Below are positions 51,062 through 59,816 of a DNA stretch of 64,000 bases, piece by piece (the first letter of the stretch is position 1; the number at the start of each line of letters is the position of its first letter). A model generated the notes under the pieces. The model made no database searches and was not told where the DNA came from. It saw nothing but the letters and a program-made list of their open reading frames with translations. Position numbers and translations under genes: made by a program. The DNA is taken from contig NZ_CP158016.1 in NCBI RefSeq assembly GCF_046254905.1, forward strand, positions 2,790,001 through 2,854,000, given 5' to 3'. Origin of the DNA: Pseudaeromonas aegiceratis. GTDB lineage: Bacteria > Pseudomonadota > Gammaproteobacteria > Enterobacterales > Aeromonadaceae.

Positions 51062-52292
51062 GGGCAATCCTCCGCTTGATGTTGGCCTGGGCCACGAAGT
51101 AATCGAACAGGGGAGCGAACAGGTTGGCGAACAAGATGGCCAACATCATCCCCTCGGGGAAGGCGGGGTTTACCACCCGGATCAGCACCACCATGACGCC
51201 GATCAGAGCCCCGTACCACCAACGCCCGGCATTGGTAAAGGAGGCCGACACAGGATCCGTGGCCATGAAGGCCATGCCGAAGGCAAAGCCCCCCAGCACC
51301 AGGTGCCAGTACCAGGGCATGGCAAACATGGCGTTGGTTTCGGAGCCGATCAGGTTGAACAGGGTGGACATCACCACCATCCCCAGCATGACGCCGGCGA
51401 TGATGCGCCAGGAGGCGATGCCCATGTAGACGATCAGGGCCATGCCCAGCAGTATCATCAGGGTCGAGCCTTCGCCGATGGACCCCGGCAGATTACCCAG
51501 GAAGGCATCCATCCAGCTGATGGCCTGGCCGCTGGCGCTGTTGATCAGGGCATGCTGACCACCCGCCGCCCACTGGCTCAGGGCCGTGGCACCGGAGAAG
51601 CCATCCACCGCCGTCCATACCGCATCCCCGGACAGCTGAGCCGGATAGGCGAAGAACAGGAAGGCCCGGCCGGCCAGGGCCGGGTTCATGAAGTTCTTGC
51701 CGGTGCCGCCAAACACCTCCTTGGCCACCACCACACCGAAGGTGATGCCCATGGCGGCCTGCCACAGGGGCAGGGTCGGCGGGACTATCATTGCAAACAG
51801 GATGGAGGTGACGAAGAAGCCCTCGTTCACCTCGTGCTTGCGCACGATGCAGAACAGCACCTCCCAGAAACCGCCCACCGCAAAGACGGTGATATAGATG
51901 GGCAGGAAGTACATGGCCCCCAGCAACATCTTGCTGTAGACCCCCGCCTCGGCACCGAAGCCACCCCCCAGCGCCTGGGTCAGGGCATAGCGCCAGTTAC
52001 CCTCGATGACGGCGACCAGCTGCTGGGCATCGTACTGGTGGGCCAAGGCCATCATGGCCTGGTTGCCCGCGTTGAACAGGCCCCAGAACAGCGCCGGGAA
52101 GACCGACAGCCACACCATGATCATGATGCGTTTGAGATCCACGCCATCCCGCACATGGGGACTGGTCCGGGTCACGGTGCCCGGGGTATACATCAAGGTG
52201 GCGAAGGCTTCGTACAACGGGAACCACTTGGCAAGTTTGCCGCCCGAGGTGAAGTTCGGCTCGATTTTTTCTAACCAGTGTTTGAGGCTCAT
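51048..52292 (-). CDS. nqrB: Na+-NQR subunit B with covalent FMN and Na+ channel
   Basis: The protein has 414 residues and about ten hydrophobic helices. The FMN-attachment motif DGFSGAT places the modified residue at Thr236, identical to the position in Vibrio cholerae. The N-terminal SLKHWLEKIEPNF and the segment GGTGKNFMNPALAGRAFLFFAYP are also typical. This subunit holds riboflavin and FMN and forms the main Na+ path. It starts 2 bp after nqrA. Confidence 0.97.
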   Translation of the reverse strand: MSLKHWLEKIEPNFTSGGKLAKWFPLYEAFATLMYTPGTVTRTSPHVRDGVDLKRIMIMVWLSVFPALFWGLFNAGNQAMMALAHQYDAQQLVAVIEGNWRYALTQALGGGFGAEAGVYSKMLLGAMYFLPIYITVFAVGGFWEVLFCIVRKHEVNEGFFVTSILFAMIVPPTLPLWQAAMGITFGVVVAKEVFGGTGKNFMNPALAGRAFLFFAYPAQLSGDAVWTAVDGFSGATALSQWAAGGQHALINSASGQAISWMDAFLGNLPGSIGEGSTLMILLGMALIVYMGIASWRIIAGVMLGMVVMSTLFNLIGSETNAMFAMPWYWHLVLGGFAFGMAFMATDPVSASFTNAGRWWYGALIGVMVVLIRVVNPAFPEGMMLAILFANLFAPLFDYFVAQANIKRRIARGAK

Positions 52293-52294
52293 CC

Positions 52295-53638
52295 TTACCC
52301 TTCCTGTTCAATCTTGGTCAGACAGCGGCGCAACAAGGGACCATATTCGGTCTTGCCCGGACAGACAAACGAACAGAGAGCCAGATCTTCTTCATCCAGC
52401 TCCAGACAGCCCAGCTGCTGGGCACTGTCGGTGTCCCCCACCACCAGATCCCGCAACAGCAGGGTCGGCAGTATGTCCAGGGGCATCACCTTCTCGTAGT
52501 TGCCGATGGGGACCATGGCCCGGTCGCTGCCATTGCTGCTGGTGTTGAAGGCGAAGCGCTTGCCCTTGAACAGGTGGCCCAGAAAGGCACGGGTGATGGA
52601 AAAGGTGTCGCCCCCCGGCATGGCCCAGCCCAACAACGCTTTGTCACGGCCCTCTCCCAGCACGGAAATCTGCAGGTGGTAACGCCCCAGAAAATCCAGA
52701 TCCCCCACGCAAGGGGTACCGGTCAGCACGGAGCCCGACAGCACACGATGCTCATCGGCCCGCAGCTGGCCGTCCAGCACCTCGCTGACCCTGGCCCCCA
52801 GGTTGGTCCGGAGCAGCCGCGGCTTCAGCACATTGGGACCGCCCAGCGCCACCACCCGTTCGGCATACAGTTCGCCCTTGACGAACAGGTGACCGATGGC
52901 GATGACATCCTGGTAGTTGACGGTCCAGACACTCTTGTGGGCCCCCACCGGCTCCAGGAAGTGGATATGGGTCCCCGCCAGACCGGCCGGGTGCGGCCCG
53001 ACAAACACCGCCTCCTCCACCCGCTCCAGCTTGGTATGGGGTAGACTGCCCTCGCCCTTACAGATATACACCTTGCCGGTGGTCAAACGACTGAGCACCG
53101 CCAGACCGTCCAGAAATGCCGCCGGCTGCTGATTGATGATAATGGCGGGGTCGGCACAAAGCGGCTGGGTATCGATGGCGGTGACGAAGATGGCGGTCGG
53201 CTCGGCCTTCACCCCGGGGATCTTGCTAAACGGGCGGGTGCGCAGGGCAGTCCACAGACCGGAGACCTGCAACTGCTCACGCACCACCTCAGCGTCAAGA
53301 CGCGCCAGGCTGTCGCTAGCATGACGCGGGAAGGTCAAGGCCGGCACGGACTCATCGACCTTGATCACCAGGGAACGCAACACGCGGCGCTCACCGCGGT
53401 TGATGGCAGAGACGACGCCAGAGGCCGGCGCGGTGAAGCGCACCCCGGGGTTTTTCTTGTCTTCAAACAGCAATTGGCCCTTGTTGACCACATCACCGAC
53501 CTGCACCGCCATGGTGGGTCGCATTCCCAGGTACTCTTCCCCCAGAAGCGCCACCTCGGAAACGGCCGGGCCATCGTAGATTACTTGCTCAGGAACTCCC
53601 GTGATGGGGAGATCGAGTCCTTTCTTTATCGTAATCAT
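52295..53638 (-). CDS. nqrA: Na+-NQR subunit A
   Basis: The protein has 447 residues (446 in Vibrio cholerae). It is the soluble subunit that contacts the ubiquinone site. Conserved stretches are MITIKKGLDLPITG, LLGEEYLGMRPTM, LFEDKKNPGVRFTAPASG, GLWTALRTRPFSKIPG, NGSDRAMVPIGNYEKVMP and ELDEEDLALCSFVCPGKTEYG. The ATG at 53638 matches the family start; two upstream in-frame starts within 12 bp are possible. It is the first gene of nqrABCDEF-apbE-nqrM, a complete operon for the Na+-pumping NADH:ubiquinone oxidoreductase. Confidence 0.96.
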   Translation of the reverse strand: MITIKKGLDLPITGVPEQVIYDGPAVSEVALLGEEYLGMRPTMAVQVGDVVNKGQLLFEDKKNPGVRFTAPASGVVSAINRGERRVLRSLVIKVDESVPALTFPRHASDSLARLDAEVVREQLQVSGLWTALRTRPFSKIPGVKAEPTAIFVTAIDTQPLCADPAIIINQQPAAFLDGLAVLSRLTTGKVYICKGEGSLPHTKLERVEEAVFVGPHPAGLAGTHIHFLEPVGAHKSVWTVNYQDVIAIGHLFVKGELYAERVVALGGPNVLKPRLLRTNLGARVSEVLDGQLRADEHRVLSGSVLTGTPCVGDLDFLGRYHLQISVLGEGRDKALLGWAMPGGDTFSITRAFLGHLFKGKRFAFNTSSNGSDRAMVPIGNYEKVMPLDILPTLLLRDLVVGDTDSAQQLGCLELDEEDLALCSFVCPGKTEYGPLLRRCLTKIEQEG

Positions 53639-54075
53639 AGTCATCAGCACTAATAGTTAAGGTGATCAGACGCGGTGCCCCCAGGGGCACCTCTATGACA
53701 TCTCGGACAACTCGCCGGCTGTTAGGCTAAAAAAACACCGCAAATCATCGACATGCCGCAAAACACGCATGGCTCCATCCTACCATCATTCCGCGGAGCC
53801 CTCCCAAGTCAGGAACCAGGTTTTGCCCTGGCCATCACAAAAAAACTAAGCCTATTTCAATCAGATGAAAACGTTCACCCAGTCAAAAAACCCTGTATTA
53901 CGCCCACATTTCAGGCATGGGCTAGCGATGGCAACAGAGCCAGACATTAGTTAATCTAATCAACAAGAAAGCAAACAGCGCAAATCCACCATAATGAATC
54001 CATGTTAATCAAAGAGTTAATACTCGTCGTCATGACAATCAGTCAGTCATCTCGGTAACAATTCGATAAATATTT
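53639..54075. other. A+T-rich upstream region of the nqr operon
   Basis: This 437-bp gap has no convincing gene. On the leftward strand a TTGACT lies at 53881-53886 without a clear -10. A 7-8 bp hairpin GGTGCCC...GGGCACC at 53674-53691 lies in the likely nqrA leader. GTTAAT repeats near 54004-54020 recall ArcA-type sites but are 12 bp apart rather than 11. The region from 53940 to 54070 is markedly A+T-rich. Confidence 0.5.
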
Positions 54076-54390
54076 TTACCGAATACCAACCTTGCTGACA
54101 CAAGACGGCGTCTTGGGCGCCCCCTGTCGTGCCAGCCACTCCTCCGGGGTATAGGTGTGCAGCGCCAGGGCATGCACGGGCCCCGCCAGCAGATCCGCCA
54201 GCAAGGCGTTGATCTTCTGATGCCGGGCCAGCAGCCGCAGACCGGTGAACTGACTGCTCACCACCACCAGCTTGAAATGACTCTCGGCGCCCGGTTCGCT
54301 CCTGTGCATATGGCTCTCGTTTTCCACCGACAGGTGCTGGGGGGCCAGCTCGGTTTGTATGCGTTGCTGAATGAGACTCTGCACTGTCAT
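54076..54390 (-). CDS. bolA: BolA-family protein
   Basis: The protein has 104 residues (E. coli BolA 105). Family stretches are SLIQQRIQTELAPQHLSVENESHMH, ESHFKLVVVSSQFTGLRLLARHQKINALLADLL and HALALHTYTPEEW. The conserved His residues suit shared [2Fe-2S] binding with monothiol glutaredoxins, and BolA also acts as a stationary-phase regulator of cell shape. AGGAG precedes the ATG at 54390. It lies 10 bp after alkB and is probably co-transcribed with it. In E. coli bolA neighbours yajG, which here lies 2 kb away on the other strand. Confidence 0.94.
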   Translation of the reverse strand: MTVQSLIQQRIQTELAPQHLSVENESHMHRSEPGAESHFKLVVVSSQFTGLRLLARHQKINALLADLLAGPVHALALHTYTPEEWLARQGAPKTPSCVSKVGIR

Positions 54391-54400
54391 GAAGGCACTC

Positions 54401-54991
54401 CTAGGCAGGGGAAGAATAGAGGTAACGGAATGTCAGGTTGATCCGCTCGGCACAGGGGCGACGGGTCTTGGGGAGGGCATGCAGCCAATGGTGCTGCAAG
54501 GCGCCCGCCATCACCAGCAAACTGCCGGCCGGCAGTGCCAGCGCCAGTCGCTCACCGCCATCCTTATGCTTGAGCAAAAACCGCCGCGTCTGCCCCAGAC
54601 TCAAGGAGGCGATCACAGGATCGCGCCCCAGCTCGGGTTCGTCATCGGCGTGCCAGCCCATGCCATCCTGACCATCGCGGTAGCGGTTCAGCAGGAGGCC
54701 GTTAAAACGCCGACCTGCCTGCTGCTCACAGGCCTGCCAAAGCGGCTTGAGCCAGTCCGGCGGCGGACAGGCCGACAGGGTCAATCCGGAATAACGATAG
54801 TCCAGGGTGCCAAACCAGGCCACCAGGCGGGGCTGGTCGACCCAGCGGCCAAACAGCCGTATGGCCTGCTGTCGCCAGGGGATCTGCTCGGTCAGCCGTT
54901 GCTGCCAAGTCTCGGCCTCCGCCGGCGCAAGAAAATCGGGATACCAATATAAGCGGCCGTCCCGCAGGGTATTTGCCCCGTTTGCCAGCAT
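54401..54991 (-). CDS. AlkB-like 2-oxoglutarate/Fe(II) dioxygenase
   Basis: The protein has 196 residues. The iron ligands are visible as His114 and Asp116 in GMGWHADDE, and His171 in WLHALPKT; RINLTFR near the end supplies the 2-oxoglutarate arginine. The FNGLLLNRYRDG strand and the overall length match the ALKBH2/3-like branch of the AlkB family rather than E. coli AlkB itself. It probably reverses alkyl damage such as 1-methyladenine and 3-methylcytosine in nucleic acids. It shares an operon with bolA and is divergent from rlmG, 67 bp away. No Ada-type or LexA site was seen. Confidence 0.88.
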   Translation of the reverse strand: MLANGANTLRDGRLYWYPDFLAPAEAETWQQRLTEQIPWRQQAIRLFGRWVDQPRLVAWFGTLDYRYSGLTLSACPPPDWLKPLWQACEQQAGRRFNGLLLNRYRDGQDGMGWHADDEPELGRDPVIASLSLGQTRRFLLKHKDGGERLALALPAGSLLVMAGALQHHWLHALPKTRRPCAERINLTFRYLYSSPA

Positions 54992-55058
54992 GCGGCTCCC
55001 ACTGGTGTATTCCGGGATGACGGGTAGAATAGCGCTATTTTAAGCGATTGGAAGTGAT

Positions 55059-56186
55059 ATGAGCCTGATGGAGCTGGCCGGCCAACCTTGGCGGCTGGAG
55101 CGTTATCCACCCGGTGGCGACCCCAGCCTGCAGGCCTGGGAGGCGGCGGACGAATACCTGATGCAGGTGCTGGCGCAGACACCGCCGCCCCCCGGCCCCC
55201 TGTTGATCTTCAACGATGGCTTTGGCGCCCTGGGCTGCTGGTTGCACGCACGGGCCCCCTTGAGCATCAGTGACTCCTTCCTGGCCCAGGAGGCGGCGCG
55301 CCGCAACTGGCAGGCCAACGGGCTGGCGCCCGAGCAGCTGCAGCAGCAGGACAGCCTGGCGCCGCTGCCGGCCGCACCGGCCTGTGTGCTGATCAAGATC
55401 CCCAAGACCCTGGCCCTGCTGGAGCACCAGTTGGCCGCCCTGCGCACCGTGGTCACCCCCCAAACCCGGATCCTGGCCGCCGCCAAGGCACGGGATATCC
55501 ATAGTTCTACCCTGGCGCTGTTCGAGCGCTATCTGGGCCCCACCCACACCAGCCTGGCCTGGAAGAAGGCCCGCCTCATCCATTGTGAGTTGGATCCGGC
55601 CCTGGCCCCCCAGGCCGCCCCCTACCCCACCGTCTGGCCGCTGGAGGAGACGGATTACCGCATCCTCAACCATGCCAACGTCTTCTCCCGCGGCAGTCTG
55701 GATATCGGCGCGCGCTTCTTCCTGGCCCATCTGCCGGGCAACCGCCTGGGCACCATCGCCGATCTGGGCTGTGGCAACGGCGTCTTGGGGCTCATGGCCC
55801 TGGCCCGCAACCCCGAGGCCGAGCTGTTGTTCGTCGATGAGTCCCACATGGCCCTGGCGTCGGCCCGGGAAAACGTCACGGCCAATCGCCCCCAGGATCT
55901 GGCACGCTGCCAGTTCCGACTGGGCAACTGTCTGGCGGGCGTCGCCCCTGGCAGCCTGGCCACAGTGCTGTGCAACCCGCCGTTCCACCAGCAACAGGCC
56001 ATCACGGATCACATCGCCGAGCAGATGATCCGGGACGCCCACCGCAGCCTAGCCAAAGGCGGCGAGTTGTGGTTGATCGGCAACCGCCACCTGGGGTATC
56101 ACCACAGGCTGAAGCGGCAATTTGGCCAGGTCGAGACCGTGGCCAGCCAACCCAAATTTGTTCTGTTACGTGCCATCAAACCTTAA
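55059..56186 (+). CDS. rlmG: 23S rRNA guanine-1835 N2-methyltransferase RlmG
   Basis: The protein has 375 residues (E. coli RlmG 378). An N-terminal domain without catalytic motifs (about 1-185) precedes the SAM-dependent methyltransferase domain with IADLGCGNGVLGLMALA (motif I), LFVDESHMALASARENV, and the catalytic VLCNPPFH. This tandem arrangement and the NPPF motif define the RsmC/RlmG group, and the length and order fit RlmG. It methylates G1835 of 23S rRNA during ribosome assembly. It is followed 10 bp later by yajG, with which it may be co-transcribed. Confidence 0.92.
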   Translation: MSLMELAGQPWRLERYPPGGDPSLQAWEAADEYLMQVLAQTPPPPGPLLIFNDGFGALGCWLHARAPLSISDSFLAQEAARRNWQANGLAPEQLQQQDSLAPLPAAPACVLIKIPKTLALLEHQLAALRTVVTPQTRILAAAKARDIHSSTLALFERYLGPTHTSLAWKKARLIHCELDPALAPQAAPYPTVWPLEETDYRILNHANVFSRGSLDIGARFFLAHLPGNRLGTIADLGCGNGVLGLMALARNPEAELLFVDESHMALASARENVTANRPQDLARCQFRLGNCLAGVAPGSLATVLCNPPFHQQQAITDHIAEQMIRDAHRSLAKGGELWLIGNRHLGYHHRLKRQFGQVETVASQPKFVLLRAIKP

Positions 56187-56196
56187 AGGAGTCGTT

Positions 56197-56760
56197 ATGC
56201 GTGCATCTGCATTATTGGTGCTGTCCCTGCTGTTGGGTGGCTGTGCCGCCAGTTGGCCGGAGCAGGCAAGCCTCAACCCCCAGGTGGCCCAACAAGCGGC
56301 CGGCCTCTATCAGGGCCAGAGCCTGAGTCTGCAAGCCCAGGACAAGCGGCTGGCCAGCCAGGTGATCACCATCAAGTTAGACGGCGAACCGGAAGTCCGG
56401 GTCCCCAATCAGGTGGCGCCGGCCGAGCTGCTGCGCCAGAAGCTGGAGCAGGGTTTTGCCAAGCAGGGCCTGAGTCAGGGGGGCATGGACAGCCCGGAGA
56501 TGACCCTCATCATCAACGCCCTGGAGGCCCAGGTCACCAAACCTGGTCTGCTGTACAAGACCCGGACCCAGCTGCAGATCAAGCTGGAACTGCGGCATAA
56601 TGGCCTCTATCTGGGCAAGTCCTTCGGCAAGAACAGTTCGGAGGATAGCGCCACCCGCCCGGACGTACCCGGCCTGGAGAAGACCCTCAACCAACAGCTG
56701 GCTGCCCTGCTTGATCAGGTGCTGACCGACCAGGAAATCCGTAGCTTCATCAAGGGGTAA
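56197..56760 (+). CDS. yajG: YajG-family lipoprotein
   Basis: The protein has 187 residues with a lipoprotein signal, MRASALLVLSLLLGGC, and the lipidated cysteine at residue 16. The mature part (SLNPQVAQQAAGLYQGQSLSLQAQDKRLASQVI, then ELLRQKLEQGFAKQGL) matches the YajG/DUF family found in enterobacteria and vibrios. The molecular function is not known. The ATG at 56197 has AAAGGAG 5 bases upstream. ppiA starts 2 bp after its stop codon, so rlmG-yajG-ppiA is probably one operon. Confidence 0.88.
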   Translation: MRASALLVLSLLLGGCAASWPEQASLNPQVAQQAAGLYQGQSLSLQAQDKRLASQVITIKLDGEPEVRVPNQVAPAELLRQKLEQGFAKQGLSQGGMDSPEMTLIINALEAQVTKPGLLYKTRTQLQIKLELRHNGLYLGKSFGKNSSEDSATRPDVPGLEKTLNQQLAALLDQVLTDQEIRSFIKG

Positions 56761-56762
56761 TC

Positions 56763-57314
56763 ATGAAAAACAGCCTAATACTCGCCTTGCTCTTGTGCCT
56801 GCCCTCCCTGACCTGGGCCGGCACCAAGGTGGCCTTTGACACCAGCGAGGGCCGCATCCTGGTGGAACTGGAAGACGAACTGGCCCCCGTGACCGTCGGC
56901 AATTTCCTGCACTATGTGCAGGACGGCAGCTACAACGACAGCCTGTTCCACCGGGTGATCAAGGGCTTCGTGGTGCAAGGCGGCGGCTATCGGGAAGATG
57001 GCAGCCCCCTGCCCAACCTGGCCCCCATCAGTAACGAATCGAAGAATGGCCTGTCCAACCTCAGGGGCACCCTGGCCATGGCCCGCACCGCGGCGCCCCA
57101 CAGCGCCACCCGCCAATTCTTCTTCAACCTGGTGGATAACACCCGGCTGGATGGCGGTAGCCAATGGGGCTACGCGGTATTTGGCAAGGTGATAGAAGGG
57201 CTGCCGGTGCTGGATGCCATCGCCGCCCACCCCACAGGCTACAACGCCAAGCTGGGGGCCAACGATGTGCCGCAGGATCCCGTGGTACTCAAGTCGGTGA
57301 CCGTCGTGCCCTAA
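56763..57314 (+). CDS. ppiA: Periplasmic peptidyl-prolyl isomerase (cyclophilin, PpiA-like)
   Basis: The protein has 183 residues with a signal peptide (MKNSLILALLLCLPSLTWAG). The cyclophilin fold is clear: FDTSEGRILVELEDELAPVTVGNFLHYV, FHRVIKGFVVQGGGY (the catalytic FHR), and ATRQFFFNLVDNTRLD. It resembles E. coli PpiA (periplasmic) rather than cytosolic PpiB because of the signal peptide. It catalyses cis-trans isomerisation of prolyl bonds in exported proteins. The start lies 2 bp after yajG, and AGGGG in the end of yajG serves as ribosome binding site. Confidence 0.92.
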   Translation: MKNSLILALLLCLPSLTWAGTKVAFDTSEGRILVELEDELAPVTVGNFLHYVQDGSYNDSLFHRVIKGFVVQGGGYREDGSPLPNLAPISNESKNGLSNLRGTLAMARTAAPHSATRQFFFNLVDNTRLDGGSQWGYAVFGKVIEGLPVLDAIAAHPTGYNAKLGANDVPQDPVVLKSVTVVP

Positions 57315-57344
57315 GGCGGCCCGCCACCCTGCAGCAGATCAGAT

Positions 57345-57370
57345 ACAGGCGCCCCCGGGCGCCTGTGTCA
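57345..57370. terminator. Hairpin between the convergent ppiA and ampG genes
   Basis: ACAGGCGCCC and GGGCGCCTGT form a 10-bp stem with a CC centre. Only GTCATTT follows rightward, so termination efficiency is uncertain. It ends just before the ampG stop codon. Confidence 0.6.
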
Positions 57371-57371
57371 T

Positions 57372-58652
57372 TTATGGCGCAGGACGCTCAGGCGACGCCC
57401 CCTGCCAGGGGGCCACCTTGAACAACAGCAGCATGCCCGGCACCGCCAACAGGGTGCAGAGCAAGAAGAAGGGTTGCCAGCCCAGGGATTCGGCCAGGTA
57501 GCCGGTGCTGGCGTTGAAGAAGGTGCGGGGCACCGCCGCCAGGCTGGTGAACAGGGCAAACTGGGTGGCGGTGTAGCGCGGATCCGTGGTGCGGGCGATG
57601 AAGGCGGTGAAGGCCGCCGTGCCCAGGCCCACCCCCAGGGCCTCGGCGCCGATCACCAGTCCCAGGGCATAGGCGCTGGGCGGCTCGCTCGCCAGCCAGG
57701 CGAAGCCCAGTATGGTCAGCAGCTGCACCAGGCCAAACAGCCACAAGGCCCGGTTGATGCCCAGCTTCACCATCCACAGCCCCCCCAGCATGGCGCCGAT
57801 GACGCAAGGCCAGAGGCCGGCGTTCTTGGCCACCAGGCCGATCATGGTCTTGCTGTAGCCCAGATCGAGGTAGAAGGGGGTCGCCAGGGCGGTGGCCATG
57901 CTGTCCCCCAGCTTGTACAGAAAGATAAACCCAAGGATATACAAGGCATTGCTCCAGCCCTGCCGGCTGATGAATTCGTGAAACGGCTCCACCACCGCCT
58001 GGCGCAGCGTCTGGGGCACCCGGGCCAGCTGCGGCTCCTTCACCAGCAACGTCAGGGCGATGCCCGGCAGCATAAACAGGGCGGTCAGGGCGAAGACCAG
58101 CGCCCAGGGCAGGTGATCCGCCAGGATCAGGGAGACGGCCCCCGGCACCAGGCCGGCGATGCGGTAGGCGTTGACGTGCACCGCCGTGCCCAGGCCCAGC
58201 TCCTCATCGGTGAGGATCTCCCGCCGATAGGCATCCAGCACTATGTCCTGACTGGCGCTGAACAGGGCCACGGCCCCGGCCAGCAGGGCGATGAGCCGCA
58301 GGGAGGGCCCCTCGTCGGGCACTATCAGCCCCAGCAGGGCGATCCCCCCCATGAGCAACAGCTGGCTCAGCAGCATCCAACCCCGGCGCCGTCCCATGCC
58401 CAGCACGGACCAGCGATCCATCAAGGGGGACCAGAGGAACTTCCAGGTGTAGGGGAACTGGATGATGGAGAAGAGGCCGATGAGCGCCAGATCCACCCCC
58501 TCACTCTTCAACCAGGCCGGCACCAGGTTGATGAGCAGGTAGAGGGGCAGGCCGGAGCTAAAGCCGGTAAACACACAGATCAGCATGCGCCGATTGCACA
58601 GGGGCTGCAGCGGGCCCAGCCAGCGGGAGCACGCAGAAGAAGAGGTCGGCAT
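57372..58652 (-). CDS. ampG: Muropeptide permease AmpG
   Basis: The protein has 426 residues and 12-14 hydrophobic helices of the major facilitator type. It imports GlcNAc-anhydro-muropeptides for peptidoglycan recycling, which also controls AmpC beta-lactamase induction where present. Typical segments are FTGFSSGLPLYLL, WLKSEGVDLALIGLFS, PYTWKFLWSPLMDR, SASQDIVLDAYRREIL and KNAGLWPCVIGAMLGG. The ATG at 58652 begins MPTSSSACSRWLGPL. A 50-codon upstream extension overlaps the tsx promoter side and is rejected. The ribosome binding site is weak. In E. coli ampG also lies near bolA and yajG. Confidence 0.94.
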   Translation of the reverse strand: MPTSSSACSRWLGPLQPLCNRRMLICVFTGFSSGLPLYLLINLVPAWLKSEGVDLALIGLFSIIQFPYTWKFLWSPLMDRWSVLGMGRRRGWMLLSQLLLMGGIALLGLIVPDEGPSLRLIALLAGAVALFSASQDIVLDAYRREILTDEELGLGTAVHVNAYRIAGLVPGAVSLILADHLPWALVFALTALFMLPGIALTLLVKEPQLARVPQTLRQAVVEPFHEFISRQGWSNALYILGFIFLYKLGDSMATALATPFYLDLGYSKTMIGLVAKNAGLWPCVIGAMLGGLWMVKLGINRALWLFGLVQLLTILGFAWLASEPPSAYALGLVIGAEALGVGLGTAAFTAFIARTTDPRYTATQFALFTSLAAVPRTFFNASTGYLAESLGWQPFFLLCTLLAVPGMLLLFKVAPWQGASPERPAP

Positions 58653-58927
58653 AGGATCGGGCTCTAGAGGGCCAAAAGCCGCTACCTTATCCCAAAGCCG
58701 CCGGGGGCACCATGACCCGCCCCGGGCCGGCGCGGAAATCGTTTGAGCAAAAAGTCGCCCAATGAATCCCAGCTTCGTTCCGGATGTTGAAAAAAGCAGC
58801 ACGCAAACGAATTTCTGTCACATTTTTGCTTCTCTGAGACCCGGATCACGCATAAAATTCCCTCGCCCTGAACAGCTCCTGAACAGGGTGCTACGGAATC
58901 CAACAAAACGAATAAAAGAGAGACATC

Positions 58928-59743
58928 ATGGCCAATTTCATCAAATCTGCGTGGGCTGCTGCAGTCTTGACTGCTGCCTGCTCCACCACCAGCTATGCCG
59001 CCGACTACAGCGACGATCTGCACAAGAATGACTACAAGTGGATGCAGTTCAACCTGATGCATACCATCGATCAGCTGCCCTACACCCGTTCCGAAGGTGG
59101 TTACAACGACACCTATTTCGAAATGGAATTCGGTGGCCGCTCCGGCATGTGGCAACTGTACGGCTACGTTGACGTGTTCGACGTGCTGAACGATCGTCAC
59201 GACGACAAGCATCACGGCGACAACCTGTACATGAAGTTCGCCCCCCGTCTGTCCCTGGACGCCCTGACCGGCAAGGATCTCTCCTTCGGTCCGGTGCAGG
59301 AAGTGTACATCGCCAACCTGAACAGCATCGGTGGTCCGGACGGCCTGTTCGAGACCTTCATCGGTCTGGGCTCCGACGTGGATGTGCCCTGGCTGGGCAC
59401 AGTCGGCGCCAACCTGTACGCCCGTCACGTGAACGAAGGCGGTGGCGGCAACACCACCGGCTGGAACGGCTATCAGATCTCCATGAACTGGTTCAAGCCC
59501 TTCTATACCTTCTCAAACGGCACCTTCGTGGCCTACCAGGGTTACCTGGACTACATGTTCGACGCCAAGGACAGCTCCACCGACGGCAGCGACATGTTCA
59601 ACGGTATCTACTGGCACTCCGACCGCTTCGCGGTGGGCTACGGTCTGAAGTACTTCAACGACATCTATGGTCTGCAAAACGGCATCTACGGCCTGAAGAC
59701 CACGGGTTTCGGTCACTACTTCGACGTGACCTACAAGTTCTAA
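58928..59743 (+). CDS. tsx: Nucleoside-specific outer-membrane channel, Tsx/OmpK family
   Basis: The protein has 271 residues with a signal peptide (MANFIKSAWAAAVLTAACSTTSYAA) and a beta-barrel body that ends in a C-terminal Phe (DVTYKF), as required for outer-membrane assembly. Family stretches are YKWMQFNLMHTIDQLP, YFEMEFGGRSG, GYVDVFDVLN, NLYMKFAPRLSLDALTG and WNGYQISMNWFKPF. It allows nucleosides across the outer membrane; Vibrio members called OmpK are phage receptors. GAGAG lies upstream of the ATG. The terminator behind it was split by IS copy 2. Its place 5' of yajQ-panE-yajL resembles the E. coli tsx region. Confidence 0.92.
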   Translation: MANFIKSAWAAAVLTAACSTTSYAADYSDDLHKNDYKWMQFNLMHTIDQLPYTRSEGGYNDTYFEMEFGGRSGMWQLYGYVDVFDVLNDRHDDKHHGDNLYMKFAPRLSLDALTGKDLSFGPVQEVYIANLNSIGGPDGLFETFIGLGSDVDVPWLGTVGANLYARHVNEGGGGNTTGWNGYQISMNWFKPFYTFSNGTFVAYQGYLDYMFDAKDSSTDGSDMFNGIYWHSDRFAVGYGLKYFNDIYGLQNGIYGLKTTGFGHYFDVTYKF

Positions 59744-59768
59744 GCGCTTATCGCGCAACGAAAAACCG

Positions 59769-59780
59769 GAGCCCTGGCTC
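59769..59780. repeat. Left target-site duplication of IS copy 2 (12 bp)
   Basis: GAGCCCTGGCTC is repeated exactly at 61206-61217. Removing the IS on paper rebuilds ACCGGAGCC-CT-GGCTCCGGT with A- and T-runs, a bidirectional terminator. Confidence 0.93.
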
Positions 59781-59781
59781 T

Positions 59782-59816
59782 AATGCCAGTCAGTTAAGCC
59801 TGACTGGCATTGTTTT
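59782..59816 (+). terminator. Left-end hairpin of IS copy 2 with T-run
   Basis: Same sequence as at 30992-31026. Here it directly faces read-through from tsx and can replace the terminator the IS disrupted. Confidence 0.75.

Noticed and set aside
53861..53886. PurR-box-like match upstream of nqrA
   Set aside because: It scores about as well as the candidate upstream of xanP, yet nqr is not a purine gene. This shows that such matches are easy to find by chance, so I also lowered the score of the xanP site.
53753..53950. 65-codon open frame in the gap upstream of nqrA
   Set aside because: No ribosome binding site and no protein-like character. The region is better explained as the nqr promoter area.
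54000..54025. ArcA-like direct repeats upstream of nqrA
   Set aside because: GTTAAT repeats are spaced by 12 bp rather than 11, and only two are present.
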